A stretch of 64,000 nt of DNA, taken from assembly GCA_900155495.1 (NCBI GenBank), contig FTLJ01000160.1, positions 157,471-221,470 on the forward strand. Direction: 5' to 3'. Numbering within the stretch: position 1 is the first letter of the stretch; the number at the start of each line of letters is the position of its first letter. Both the position numbers and the translations under genes were made by a program. This DNA comes from Porogramme epimiltina (lineage: Eukaryota; Basidiomycota; Agaricomycetes; Polyporales; Polyporaceae). The notes beneath the pieces were generated by a model, which searched no databases, was not told the DNA's origin, and saw only the letters and a list, made by a program, of their open reading frames with translations. Shown in pieces: positions 20,472 through 31,098 of this stretch.

Positions 20472-22139
20472 ATGCGCTCCTTCGCGCTCCCTCTGCTCTT
20501 CTTTTCCGCCAACGCTGCAGCAAAGAACATCGTCGTGTCTAACGACGATGGCTGGGCGACCGCCCAGATTCGTCAAATGGTCAACGTCCTGACTGGTGCC
20601 AAGCACAGCGTGAGTTCTATACGAATGGGTTAGGGCCATGCGATGCTGAAGGACGCACATAGGTAGTGTTATCCGCTCCGGCGCTGAACCAGTCAGGAAA
20701 GGGTTCGTCCACGCAGACCCCGACGAACCTGACGCAGCCCTGCGAGTTCGATACCTGCCCCACCGGCTCCCCTGCCTATGGCTTCAACGCTTCTGATAGT
20801 GAGTCTTCTTCATATGAGCTCCCGCGCACGTTCGTTGCCCTGGGCTTGTGTTTCTGCTTCCCCTTTCGCCGAATGCGGCCAAGGTGTACTAGTACGGTGG
20901 TACAGCCTAGCGCTGTGTGCGTGTATATGATGCACTAGAGATGGTGTTATTTCCTCTCAGTTAGCTCGGGATGGTTCGAAACGCACGTGGGCTCTGATTC
21001 AAATGTGTCTTGCACCATGTGGAGGAACTTGCGTCCAGGCTGGTCGCGTCTTTTACACGTTTGAAAGTTCCGTAGGCACCGCCAAAGAAGCTTTTCTTGT
21101 AGTGTGGCCGGGCGATGCTGATCCTTCTCTTCTCTTCCGTGCCTCCTGAGCTGGTTTCGCAGCACAGGCCTTGCCTGGTCAACCATGTGTTTACCTATCA
21201 TCAGCGCACGTGTCATGCACGGCCTCCGTATCGCCGAGGCATCCGCAAACCATACTTCAGGCTATCTTTGCTGTCGAATTTCCATTTTCGCGTTCTGCAG
21301 CCTTAGAGGAGCGTAGCCAGGTACTGATTGGTATTTATAGCACGCCTTAACTACGTCAACGGATTTCCGTACGTTTCACCCATGTTCGGGCCCTAAACAC
21401 GTCTCATGCAGTTACCTCGCTAGTGTGGACGCAGCGCGATATGGCATCCAAACCCTCGCGCCCAAGTTTTTCCAGGGGGCTCAACCAGATTTTGTCGTGA
21501 GCGGCCCGAATGTCGGCAGTAAGTGCACCAGCAGGCATTCCTGTACTTGGCGCTAACAATGAATATACATAGCCAACCTCGGGCTGGGGGTTCTGTTCTC
21601 TGGCACTGTGTAAGCGCACCTCGCTCGCTTTCCACTCTCCATTCGATGACTGACGTCTCACTCATAGCGGTGCCGCCTGCGAGGCGGCGCGCGACGGCAT
21701 CCCTGCGGCCGCCTTCTCCGGGTCGAGCGGGTCCCAGGTCTCGTACACGACGCTCGAGTCGGATCCTACAGGCGCCTCTACGCTGGCCGCGCAGATCTAC
21801 TCCGACCTCACGAACACGTTCGTCGCCGCCCTCACTTCCGGCGCGGGGCCCTACCTCCCCGACGGGACGATCGTGAACGTCAACTACGCGGCGATCGACG
21901 ACTGCCCGTCCGCGGACGCGTACAAGTTCGTGCTCTCGCGCCTCGTGTGGGACCCGCTCGAGACGGACACCGAGACGTGCGGCTCGGACCACCTGCCCGA
22001 CGAGAGCAGCGTCGTCGGCGGGGGCTGCTATGCGAGCGTCTCCGTGCTGAGCGCGTCGTCGAAGCTGGACGTGAACGCGACGACGCAGGCGCAGGTGTTT
22101 GCGCGTTTGCAGAGCCTTCCGCTCACGTGCCTTGATTAG
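20472..22139 (+). CDS. SurE-like phosphatase/nucleotidase, secreted, paralogue 2
   Basis: Predicted 301-residue paralogue of the gene at 7291. Exons: 20472-20609, 20663-20798, 21341-21368, 21424-21518, 21573-21609, 21668-22139. Exons 2, 3 and 5 have the same lengths as in paralogue 1 (136, 28, 37 nt). A short signal peptide (MRSFALPLLFFSANAAA) precedes IVVSNDDGW with Asp25 and Asp26; SGPNVG follows. The rest is GAACEAARDGIPAAAFSG and ends VFARLQSLPLTCLD. Intron 2 is 542 nt against 56 nt in paralogue 1, suggesting an insertion. Its 3' flank and the next gene (copy D) are repeated together near 30 kb, so it belongs to a duplicated segment. Confidence 0.87.
20799..21340 (+). other. Oversized intron 2 of SurE-like gene 2
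   Basis: The matching intron of paralogue 1 spans 7707-7762, about ten times shorter. Flanking exons are unchanged in length and phase, so the extra sequence is intronic. It carries an antisense open frame (21216-20947, 89 codons) without recognisable similarity. No terminal repeats seen by eye. Confidence 0.5.
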
Positions 22140-23093
22140 GTTTATCTGAGAGCCTAGAGGGGGGGGTGTAGGTGGCTGCATAACGCGTGCCACTAGGTGG
22201 ATGTAACGTTAGGGGACGTCTTTCTCAGGCTTAGTAGTCTATCAAAAGACATTGTAGCATGTTATAGCCGTGTATAAGGAGTGCCATTAAGCTGCTCATA
22301 CAGCTCTGCCGTCATTGATGACAAGTGCTGAGATTTTTGGACATCACAAGCCTTGGTTATAGATGAATTTCTCCTAGAGCAGGATTCGAACCTCGACGCT
22401 ACATTCCACTGATTAGATCTGAGGATTGTCAGGGGCGTCTCGGATGCGCTCCCGAGATTTTCCGATTCATCGTGATGGTGATGAATAAGCGATCCGGCCT
22501 GAAGCATCTTGGCGATGTTCGTCAGTTGCGAGCTCAGCCCGTCGCGCTCAGTCGACGGTTTGATGCAGCCCTTTTCCTGTTGCTCAAGAGCCGCATCCGC
22601 GCATGTAAGTAGTGCTTCGTGTGGTGTTTGTTGTGTTACTCATCACGTGGTTTCCACAAGGACCCCCTGTGTCAATAGAAAATGGTTTCTACCAGCGAAT
22701 GCTGAAGCTTGTCCGGGCTGTCATGTGAGATGGCGACGCCCCTTACAGTGTCAAATTATCCACGCACCACTTGCTACATTTGGTGCGAGAAACACCGACT
22801 TTTTCCTTCAGACAATCAAACCATTCTGGCGTCGTGTTAAGCGACCCGCTGAACATGCGAGGTGAGATGGCTTCCAATGGGCGAAACGCCGTCCAGCCGT
22901 CTCATGTTCAGCTTACTAACAGCCGACAAGAGGTGCGTTCAAACTGTCTCATGGGACTCTCTTATTCTCTTTATATCTAACTCCGCATGCATGTAGGTCT
23001 CGATCAGATATGCATAGGTGACGGTCGCTACGACACACCTTGAGCGCCATCTGCTCGAACGCATAAGTAAATGCGTCGAGCTCAGGAGAAAAC
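22140..23093. other. Spacer between SurE-like gene 2 and copy D
   Basis: No exon supported. The right half is related to the stretch before copy G (30.5-31.1 kb), as expected from the segmental duplication. It contains a tRNA B-box-like motif shared with the second segment. Confidence 0.5.
22379..22393 (-). repeat. tRNA B-box-like motif, copy 1
   Basis: On the minus strand this reads AGGTTCGAATCCTGC, matching the RNA polymerase III B-box core GGTTCGAANNC. The same 15-mer is at 30404-30418 in the duplicated segment. I could not fold a full tRNA around either copy: the T-stem has mismatches and no anticodon arm is evident. A tRNA-derived SINE relic is possible. Confidence 0.35.
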
Positions 23094-24832
23094 ATGCCTC
23101 CAGTAGACGCTACATCCAGCACGGACTCAGCTATGAACATGCCCACCTCCGAAGCTGTTTTGTACGTCTCCGTCCGTCAACGGCGATTCTCTGTCGAGTC
23201 TTGACGGGGCCGTCCTTTCTAGGCTAGCGAAGGCGAGGTCGGGAAGTATGGTTCAGCTCACCGTTGCTGTTGTGGCATATAGTTCGTACACTTTGCCTTT
23301 TCAAGCTCCTCCCTTCTGTCTCTCTGATTAGTTTTCGTCTGTCAGCGGTTTTGTATTTCGACTATTTACTAACACTGGACATGGAGGCGGAGAGGTTTTG
23401 GAAGAAGTCGTTTTCCTGCTTGGCTTTCGGCTTCTTCCTCAACCGCTACCTTTCTGTGTTGGTACATATCCCCCTGATATACCAGTTCTTTGTTGTTCAG
23501 ACACCATCGGTGAGCCACGTTGCTGGAACATTGTTAGAGGCTGACACTTGCTTTTTGTCGTTTGATGGATCCAGATGTGAGTCAACGGGCTCGACTTACC
23601 ACCCAACGGTTCCCCTGATTGCATTTAGATGCAAGAAGTTGCAGATGTTCCACCAGCTATCGCTCGGTATCACCCAATTGATAGTCGGAGGTGAGTTTAT
23701 AAACTCATATGACTCGATTGGCGCATCCTCAGAGATACTGCAGCCCTGCAGATATTCCGTGTGTACGCCATATACCACAAGAGCCGCTGCATCCTCTACT
23801 CGCTGGTCGCGCTAGCTATCCTGGCCAGCGCAGTTGCCGCCGTGAGTTGTTTGCAGTTGCGACATCATGGCACACAGTCAGCCCTGAAGGCTTATCGCAC
23901 ATACCGATGAATCAGTGGGCAATCGCCACGGTTTGGAAGACAACCATGCTGAACAGCACTGCTGAATCGACTAGTATTCCGGGTTTCGGAGCGATTACTG
24001 TTGGCTGCACTTTCGAAACCACAGAAGCTCAGTGAGTCCGCCTCCTGCTCCCCTGCATTGGAGCAAGTTTTTGACGTATTTATCTATCACATAGAGGCCA
24101 TTGTAGGTTTCACCTGGGTCGCTGGGATCTCCCCTCTGGTCTCAGACATACTAACTCGAGCCAGTCTTTGCAATCATATGGTCTTGCGCGCTGGCATTCG
24201 ACATTGCTATATTCGTTCTCACTGTGTTTCGCATCTCAAAACTCCGAGGTATTCCATGCGGGAGCCTTCTCTCTGTCATCCGTCGAGACGGTGAGTATAC
24301 GGGGCCTGATTTCCTTACAAATTTATTGATCAATTGTGTGTAGGCATTCTATACTTCGCGTACGTACAGCTCTCAACTGTCTAAAGCACCCAACGCCCAT
24401 ATACGTACAGCGTTTTGCTACTTTGCCATCTGACTAGTGTTTCAACCTTCTTGGTAAGTGTTGCTATGACTTCTGTTGTGGATATATAGCCATGCTCATT
24501 TAGCGTCGCCTCCTCTATGCCTCGTCCACATGACACTCATTACAGCTCCTGAACGTGTGTTCGCTTCCCTAGATGTACCGTATACTGTGGATACTCACTT
24601 TGGTTGCCATTTGCAATAGCCCGCGTTCAAGAGCATTAGCGTCACACTCGCGAATGTGTAAGCGAGGATTTCCAGAGGTCGTATTACAAGTAAGGACAGT
24701 TCATTGACATTTTGCGTTCGTTCGCACAGGCTTGCCACCACGTTGATGTCTCGGCTGATGCTCAACATCCGGGATCCGGAACTTGGACATGAGGTGCAGC
24801 TTCGACCGAGCTCGACGCCCAATACGGCCTGA
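23094..24832 (+). CDS. DUF6533 family membrane protein, copy D
   Basis: Predicted 303 residues. Exons: 23094-23161, 23223-23281, 23346-23509, 23575-23576 (2 nt, AT), 23629-23690, 23744-23841, 23916-24031, 24095-24102 (8 nt), 24165-24290, 24344-24359 (16 nt), 24411-24453, 24546-24554 (9 nt), 24620-24657, 24730-24832. Signature: VLYFDYLLTLDMEAERFW, then FFLNRYLSVLVHIPLIYQFF. Other segments: LQIFRVYAIYHKSR, FAIIWSCALAFDIAIF, LMSRLMLNIRDPEL. Every exon equals that of copy G in length, including first and last, so D and G are recent duplicates. Skipping the 2-nt exon would shift the frame and meet a stop in the exon at 23916. It sits directly after SurE-like gene 2. Confidence 0.86.
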
Positions 24833-25619
24833 CCAGCTGGCCTGGAAGACGAACCTCTCGACACTGCTGCCTTAGGTGCATATGCTTCTCGTTCCCGTCT
24901 CCGGCAATGCTACTCCGTGATGTCGATGATATGATCCTGTTTGAGTTCTGGTGGAAGATTTCAGGAATCCCGACCTTTAACTTACCTGGAGATCACGGCT
25001 GTCCTTGTTGCGAATCCCCCGTGGAACTTGCGGCTGTATCACATTTCTAGATTCCTCGGCCTAGTGCGATATTTGAATAGTCATGATCTGCCTCCATACA
25101 AGACAGACTATTCCTGCTCACGGAGAGCATCGCTTGCACGTCCCGAGATATCACATCACGCGCCACGGCAAACCAGTATCGCCGCCGGCGCCACCGCCCC
25201 GTGGAGAAGTCTCCCTCGGAATGCTTCTTGCCGCCTATAAGCCTTCTTCATAGCGCTCCCGGCACTCTTTCGACCCAGGTCATTTTCAGCGGAGCTCGCT
25301 CTAAATGATACTTTGACGATTAGGAAACACTACAATTCCCGCTCTTCGAGTCCTCCAATCGCTTCGTCCACCGGCAGCTGGCAATTGGTGAGTTCGTTTT
25401 GTCACCGACTTCTGCGTAACCCGGGATCCCCCCTCCAGTGCATCCGAAGAGCTCTAATTGGCTTCTAACCTCGGTGACAGGAGTCTATCAGCTCCAAGAT
25501 GCCACGGGTCCCTATTCGGATGAACGTTGCCTCCCTCGGCTAGTATATGTATCTGCTCCCCAACCGAGTCTTTGGAGTCATTCCCTCTCAGCATACATCT
25601 GCCTGGCACAGGCTGCGAT
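24833..25619. other. Spacer between copies D and E
   Basis: No coding exon supported. Several blocks are shared with the spacer before copy H, for example GGAATGCTTCTTGCCG near 25.2 and 33.3 kb and GGAGATCACGGC near 24.99 and 33.16 kb. These probably are duplicated promoter and 5' leader sequence. Confidence 0.5.
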
Positions 25620-27334
25620 ATGGACTCTTCAACACCCTACGATTTCTCGTAAGTGCTTCCCCTTCGGAGACTACTCGTATGAAGAGTGATATACGTTACT
25701 GCCTTAGACTTCTTGAAACGAGGAGGGATGCCGTCTTCCGCCTCGCCTTCTCTTCAGCTGCGTTTAGTGAGTTCTCTTTTGGTGCTGCCCCCAGTGTGTT
25801 TGGGCCTTATCATCTGCCATATCGCTAGCTGTGTTATATTTTGACTATGCACTCACGTTCGGGATGGAGGTGGAACGGTTCTGGAAGCGGGAGTTCTCGA
25901 CAGCTTCGTTCGGGTTCTTTCTGAACCGCTACTTGGCAGTCTTTGCCCACATCCCAATCATCTACGAGTTCTTCGGTCCCCAGACGCCATCGGTGCGTAT
26001 GCTCCTCTGAATATATTCTTGGCACATACTCAAGCTAGGCCTCTCATCGGGCGGATGAATGATGCAGATGTAAGTTGAATACCGAAACGTCGGCTACCAT
26101 ATTCGTTATTCAATGGTTTCTAAACAGATGCAACAAGTTGCAGAGGTTTCATCAGATACTCGCCGGGGTGACACAGGTGGTTGTTGCGGGTGAGTGTTTG
26201 ACCATGTATCATCTCTTTAGGCACAGGCTTCACAAGATAGCACCACTACAGCGTTGCAAATATTCCGCGTATACGCCTTGTACCATAGCAGCCGGAAAGT
26301 CCTCTTTTCATTGATCGGTTTGGCGATTTCAGGATGTGTAGTTGCATCGGTGAGCCCACTGTGGTTCCTCCCGAAACTTCCCCCCCAAAGAATAACGAAG
26401 CTTTATCCCTTTTGAAGTGGGCAATTATAATGGTCTGGAAAACCAAACCCCTAATCAGTCGTACTGTGGGCCTTCAGGATGGCCAACATTCGAGCCCGGG
26501 CTGTAATTATGATACTACGGATGCGCAGTAAGTCTAGATTATTTTCCGGTCGTTATTCGCGATCGTAACATTTCTGCATCAACCCTAGGGGTCGCTGTAC
26601 GTCTTCTGTGAAGTATAGTTGGATTTTCTGATATGTAATTTTTGTCAGGGTTCGCCGCTGTGTGGGCCTGCGTCTTGGTCTTAGACTTGACGATATTCAC
26701 CCTGACGCTCTACCGCATTCTCACCTCCGGGCGCATCCTGAAAGGCAGTCTATTTAATGTGATCCTACGAGACGGTAAGTCACGATCACTCAGGGACAAC
26801 ATTTTAGAGTCGGATTAGTAATGAAATTTGCACAGGTGTCTTGTACTTCGGGTTGGTACCGTCATGCAGCAGCTATATCTAAAGCGGCGTTGTCCTGACA
26901 GGATCGAACTTTAGTGTTCTGCTGGGGTGTCATCTGACTAATGTTTCGACCTTTCTTGTAAGTATGCTAATTCCAAGCCTGAGACATGTGGAAGTTACAC
27001 TCACACTAATCGCTTTCATGGGGCTCAAACAGCTGGCGCGGGTGAATCATTTTCATGGCATCCAGTTAAATTTGAAGGCTCATATATATGCCCAATATTG
27101 CAGCCTGCTTTCAAGAGCATCAGCGTCACTGTCACTAACGTGTAAGCACTAGCCACACCTTTACCAGACTAAATAGAGTGCGTTAACTAGACCCTCCATA
27201 GAGTTGCAGCATCTCTAATGTCTCGACTGATGCTGAACTTGCGAGACCCGTTGGTTTCGCTCAACGCCCTAGCGTCGCGCCAAAGTTCTTCCAATGCAGA
27301 CATTCGTTTCAACTCGGGGAGTACCTATCAGTGA
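25620..27334 (+). CDS. DUF6533 family membrane protein, copy E
   Basis: Predicted 298 residues. Exons: 25620-25648, 25708-25766, 25829-25992, 26068-26069 (2 nt, AT), 26128-26189, 26252-26349, 26418-26527, 26590-26597 (8 nt), 26649-26774, 26836-26851 (16 nt), 26915-26957, 27033-27041 (9 nt), 27104-27141, 27202-27334. Signature: VLYFDYALTFGMEVERFW, then FFLNRYLAVFAHIPIIYEFF. The cysteine after the 2-nt exon is in ICNKLQRFHQIL. The C-terminal tail after LMSRLMLNLRDP is longer than in D and polar. The donor after the 16-nt exon, GTTGGT, is weak but is shared with copy H, its closest relative. No frame break. Confidence 0.85.
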
Positions 27335-28159
27335 TCACAATTCAAGCATCTTTGTTTCATTTATCTTGTACTTCATTGGTTTTTTGGCGCTGGGTTGCCC
27401 GAAATGATAGTCATCTCTCTTAAAAGCACTACCTCAATAGATTAATGAGAATGCACTATGGGGAAGCACTACACTCCCTCCTGGTGGAGTGTTAACACCT
27501 CGGCGAATCCCGGAGTATTACCCGTAACGTCATCTCGCTCATGATCTTATCGTTTGTATTTTGCGATCAGTGTATCTTAGATTAGATCCGATGCCTCCGG
27601 GAGGTAGTGTCCGTTCATGCCGCCTGTCCGCATGCCTCTATCCTCATTTGTAAGTGAGAATCCAGTGCATGTGGCAAGACGAATCGCCAGATGCTGATAC
27701 TTAATAGTACAAAATTTTCTTCCACCGCCTTCCTCGGAAGGCTATCAGCGGTAATACGAGTTTAGATGTATGGGCACCAAAATTTTCGCTGCCAGAGGTG
27801 CACCGATACCATGAGTCGTTCGGTGGTCCGGGTGATAGGTTTAAATCGCGAGGTTCGTTTTTATTGTCGTGCAAGGCTTGACGTGTCTTTGAATAACTCA
27901 GGTTTCGGTGTGCGTTGCACCGTGCTTTACGCGGTGTGAGTTTTTTATGCCGTCTCGACATCATTACAAGTTCGACAACTCCGCCCATGCTCAAAGACTA
28001 ATCCCCGGTGGCAAGTGTACATCACGATATGAGCACAGAGTGGCGTTTTAACTTTTGACCGTCGTCAACTGGAAAACATATATATGCACCCAACATCGGT
28101 ATAGGCTGTCACCCCACTTAGCTCTCTTGGTCCCCATCCCCTTTCCTGAATCCTGAGCC
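27335..28159. other. Spacer between copies E and F
   Basis: No exon supported. The last 150 bp resemble the promoters of I, J and K in position and in a TATATGCAC motif near 28.08 kb. Confidence 0.45.
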
Positions 28160-29699
28160 ATGGATCTTCCTACCGCTGTCGGAGCCGCCGCATTCAGTGA
28201 GCGCCCGATTTCACGAACTATTGACTCCGAGGCTGCAGCACATCTGACAATGTCTTTCTCAATTAGCCATACTCTACTTCGACTACGTACTGACCTTCGA
28301 TATAGAGGTGGAGAGATTCTGGATGCGACAATTCTCCTGGATCTCTTTTGGGTTTTTCCTCAACCGGTACCTTGCGGTAGGAATGCATATTCCTGTCATG
28401 TTCGAACTCTTTTGGGCACGACAACCTTCAGTGAGAGCCTTATTTTCAGTCGCGTGAATAAAATCATGCTTACCTCCAGATGTCGATACAACGAAGGTGT
28501 ACGTAAAAGACTACAAGTATGCATGAAAATACTTTCGTGGTGACGATACACCCTATTGTGTCTCTATAGTTGTACAAACCTTCTATTGTATCATCAAATG
28601 CTCCTGTTGATCGCTCAAATCGTTATTGGAGGTAAGCTACATCCGGCAGAGCGTTGAATCCGGCCCGCACAAGCTAATCTGACTACAGTTCTGCAAATAT
28701 TCCGTGTGTATGCCATGTATCATTGTAACCGGAAGATTCTCTTCACGCTAGTCGTGATTGCATGTCTCATGTCTACTGTCGGAGCGGTGAGTCACATGAA
28801 TAGGGTCCATCTTCGTGTGTCACTTATTCTGACCCCGGAATGATTCTCTGTCATTTGGTGGACAGTGGGCCCTCTGTATGGTATGGAGAATCAGCCCGCA
28901 GTTCGCCGCCGCCGCTTCTCTTAGCGCGCCTCACATTGGATGCGACATTGACATTGCAGAAGCCCAGTGAGCTCAAATTTTGTTCCTTAAATAGTTTGAA
29001 ACTAATGTTATTTTCGATCAGGGGTCGCTGTATGTCTCACAGAGTCGATAATTCGTTCTCTGATGTCCTTTGTGTAGGGTTCGCGGTCGCATGGTCTTGT
29101 ATGCTGGTTTTCGACATAGCAGTGTTTAGCCTCACACTTTATCGTGTCATGGGAATTGGACAATTATGGCGTCGCAGTCTTTTCACCATCATTCTCCGCG
29201 ACGGTACGTGAGGTAGTATATCAACGTAACACGAGGTTGAACTTTTTGCAGGTGCTCTGTATTTCGCGTATGTATATGAGGTCCTTTGGAAAGATGGATA
29301 AAAAAAATCTCACGCGTACACCCTAACAGCGTAGTACTCGTATGCCATTTGGCTACTGTCTTGATATCCTTGGTAAACCTTCCTCTTCTCCTATATATAT
29401 TCATACGCTTACCCCCGCCTTCCCTGTGTTTATTGCCATCGTGGGCCTCATCCCCTTGCAAAGCTGGCACCAGTACGTTATATCATTTGAAGTGGTTCCA
29501 AACTTATTTTTCCTCACAGCCCGCTCTCAAAAGCCTCACCGCTGCAATCGCAAACGTGTAAGCGCTGCCTCCATGTTTGGAATAACTTCCTGAATCACCC
29601 CTATTCAGGCTCGCTTCGTCCTTGGTGACTCGCATGATGCTTAATATACGCGACCCGGAGCTAGCAAACTATGCATTACCACGACTACCAAGTTCATGA
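28160..29699 (+). CDS. DUF6533 family membrane protein, copy F
   Basis: Predicted 264 residues, the shortest member. Exons: 28160-28196, 28267-28430, 28497-28498 (2 nt, GT), 28570-28631, 28689-28786, 28866-28966, 29022-29029 (8 nt), 29078-29203, 29252-29267 (16 nt), 29330-29372, 29464-29472 (9 nt), 29520-29557, 29609-29699. It starts MDLPTAVGAAAF: the separate first exon of the D and E types is missing and the start lies in what is their second exon. Signature: ILYFDYVLTFDIEVERFW, then FFLNRYLAVGMHIPVMFELF. Of two possible 2-nt exons (28480-28481 or 28497-28498) I chose the second, because it aligns with I, J and K. Confidence 0.82.
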
Positions 29700-29911
29700 G
29701 GTGGCGATAAACGTTTTGCCTACAAGCAAATGCAGGGAAAGGGTTCCGGGGTTTGCTCTAAACATCGTCTAGTCCAATTCATCCGTGACTGTCAACATTT
29801 TCAGGAAGCGATTTGATTTTCATGAATGCTTTTTTGTGGAGCTCTTGGTTGTACTCAGTCGGCGGGTTATCAAATGCGGTGTTGACATTCTTAGCTCGGA
29901 GTGTAGTGGGC

Positions 29912-30167
29912 TGGTGAATGTGAACTACTATGTGGCGGTCGACGACTGCCTGCCCACAGCCTTGTGGCTAGTGTGAAATTCGCTCTTGACGTGCACAGAG
30001 ACATTCGGGTCGGACCACATGCCTAATGTGAGCAGCGTCGTCGGGAAGGGCCGCGATGCGTGTGTGCCGGCGTTAAGTGCGTCGCCGAAGTTGAACGTGA
30101 GCGCGACGACACAGGCTCAGGTGTTCGAGTGCTTGCAGAGTCTTCCTCTCACCGGGATTGACTATCC
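29912..30167 (+). pseudogene. Broken SurE-like gene, C-terminal remnant
   Basis: Translates in pieces to the last third of SurE-like paralogue 2: VNVNYYVAVDDC, TETFGSDHMPN, SSVVGKGR, LSASPKLNVSATTQAQVFEC and LQSLPLTGID. A stop (TGA near 29975) and a frame change separate the first piece from the rest, and the ending TAG codon of the intact copy is lost. The N-terminal two thirds, with the signal peptide and the NDDG metal site, are absent, so it cannot be active. It occupies the same place relative to copy G as the intact gene does relative to copy D. Confidence 0.85.
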
Positions 30168-30403
30168 GGTCTATGTGAGAGCGGGCAGGTAAGCGGTTAC
30201 ATGACGGCGTTTAGATAATACTTTATTACAGCTGTGTGTAAGGAACGATGGTAAGCTGATCAGATATCCTTTAATCCGGGACATCGACCGTCGTTGACTG
30301 ACTAGGGACAAAGACATTTTATGCACAGACACCATAATGGAACAAGGGGCAGGCATTGCTTGTGTGAGATAATTGACTTCCAGTCATGGACGAAAGTCTC
30401 GTA

Positions 30404-30418
30404 GTGCAGGATTCGAAC
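30404..30418 (-). repeat. tRNA B-box-like motif, copy 2
   Basis: Exact repeat of the 15-mer at 22379-22393, in the matching spacer of the second duplicated segment. On the minus strand it reads AGGTTCGAATCCTGC. No complete tRNA can be folded. Confidence 0.35.
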
Positions 30419-31098
30419 CTTGACTCAGTCATAGGCACAGAGTTCCCGGGGTTTCCCGGTTCACCGTAATTGCGGTGAGTCAGCGATCCGCTTCGCGGCC
30501 GGCGGGAGAGCTGTCAACGTTTCAAATTTCAACACTCACATCCTGACGATCTTCGTCGGATCCAAGCTCTTGCCGCGCTGGCCAGTTCCGTGCCAGGTAT
30601 TTGAAGTGTCCAGGGCTGCATCTCTGTGTCTGTGAGTGGTGCCTTACTCACCATATGTCTTGTTGTCGTGAGACTCACCTTGTAGTGTCCACAAGATGTC
30701 CCTAAGAATCAACTTTGAGCGGCGCGGACTTCAGCTTGGTCCGGCTGGTAAGGGCGATGGTGCCGCGCCATTCGACCACACACTAAGTATTTGTTACATT
30801 CGGAGTTAAGAAACACCGGCTTCTCGTCCAGATGATCATGCTATTTCGGCAGTCTATAAGTAACCGACCGGTCCGACATGTAAGGCGAGATGGCCAAAAT
30901 GCTGTCGAACCTCTTGTGTTCAGCTCACTAGCGGCCTACAGCAAGCGCATCGGGTCTGTTCCATGGGGATCTCTTGTTCTAACTCAGTCTGATTTTAGGT
31001 CCCCATCAAATATACACAAGCGATGGTCGTCACGACGCGTCTAATTGAACGCTATCTACTGCAAGGCATAAGTATCTGCGTTCAGGTCGGGAGTAAAC

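Larger units (their letters stand above)
29700..31098. other. Spacer between copies F and G, with SurE relic
   Basis: Contains the broken SurE piece (29912-30167), the second B-box-like motif (30404-30418), and sequence related to the flank before copy D. In order it mirrors the SurE gene 2 to copy D interval. No other exon supported. Confidence 0.55.

Noticed and set aside
22370..22460. Complete tRNA gene on the minus strand
   Set aside because: Only the T-loop resembles a tRNA; stem pairing is incomplete and no anticodon arm can be drawn.
23510..23628. Recursive splicing or a single intron instead of a 2-nt exon
   Set aside because: A ratchet site would be AG|GT without intervening bases. 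A single intron leaves the frame two bases short in every copy, and no alternative donor or acceptor two bases away exists.
28480..28481. AT as the 2-nt exon of copy F
   Set aside because: It also has AG before and GT after, but the GT dinucleotide at 28497 has a better donor and aligns with copies I, J and K. Either choice keeps the frame.
29912..30167. Repeat-induced point mutation as the cause of SurE decay
   Set aside because: Differences from the intact copy are mixed and include indels; they are not dominated by C-to-T and G-to-A changes.
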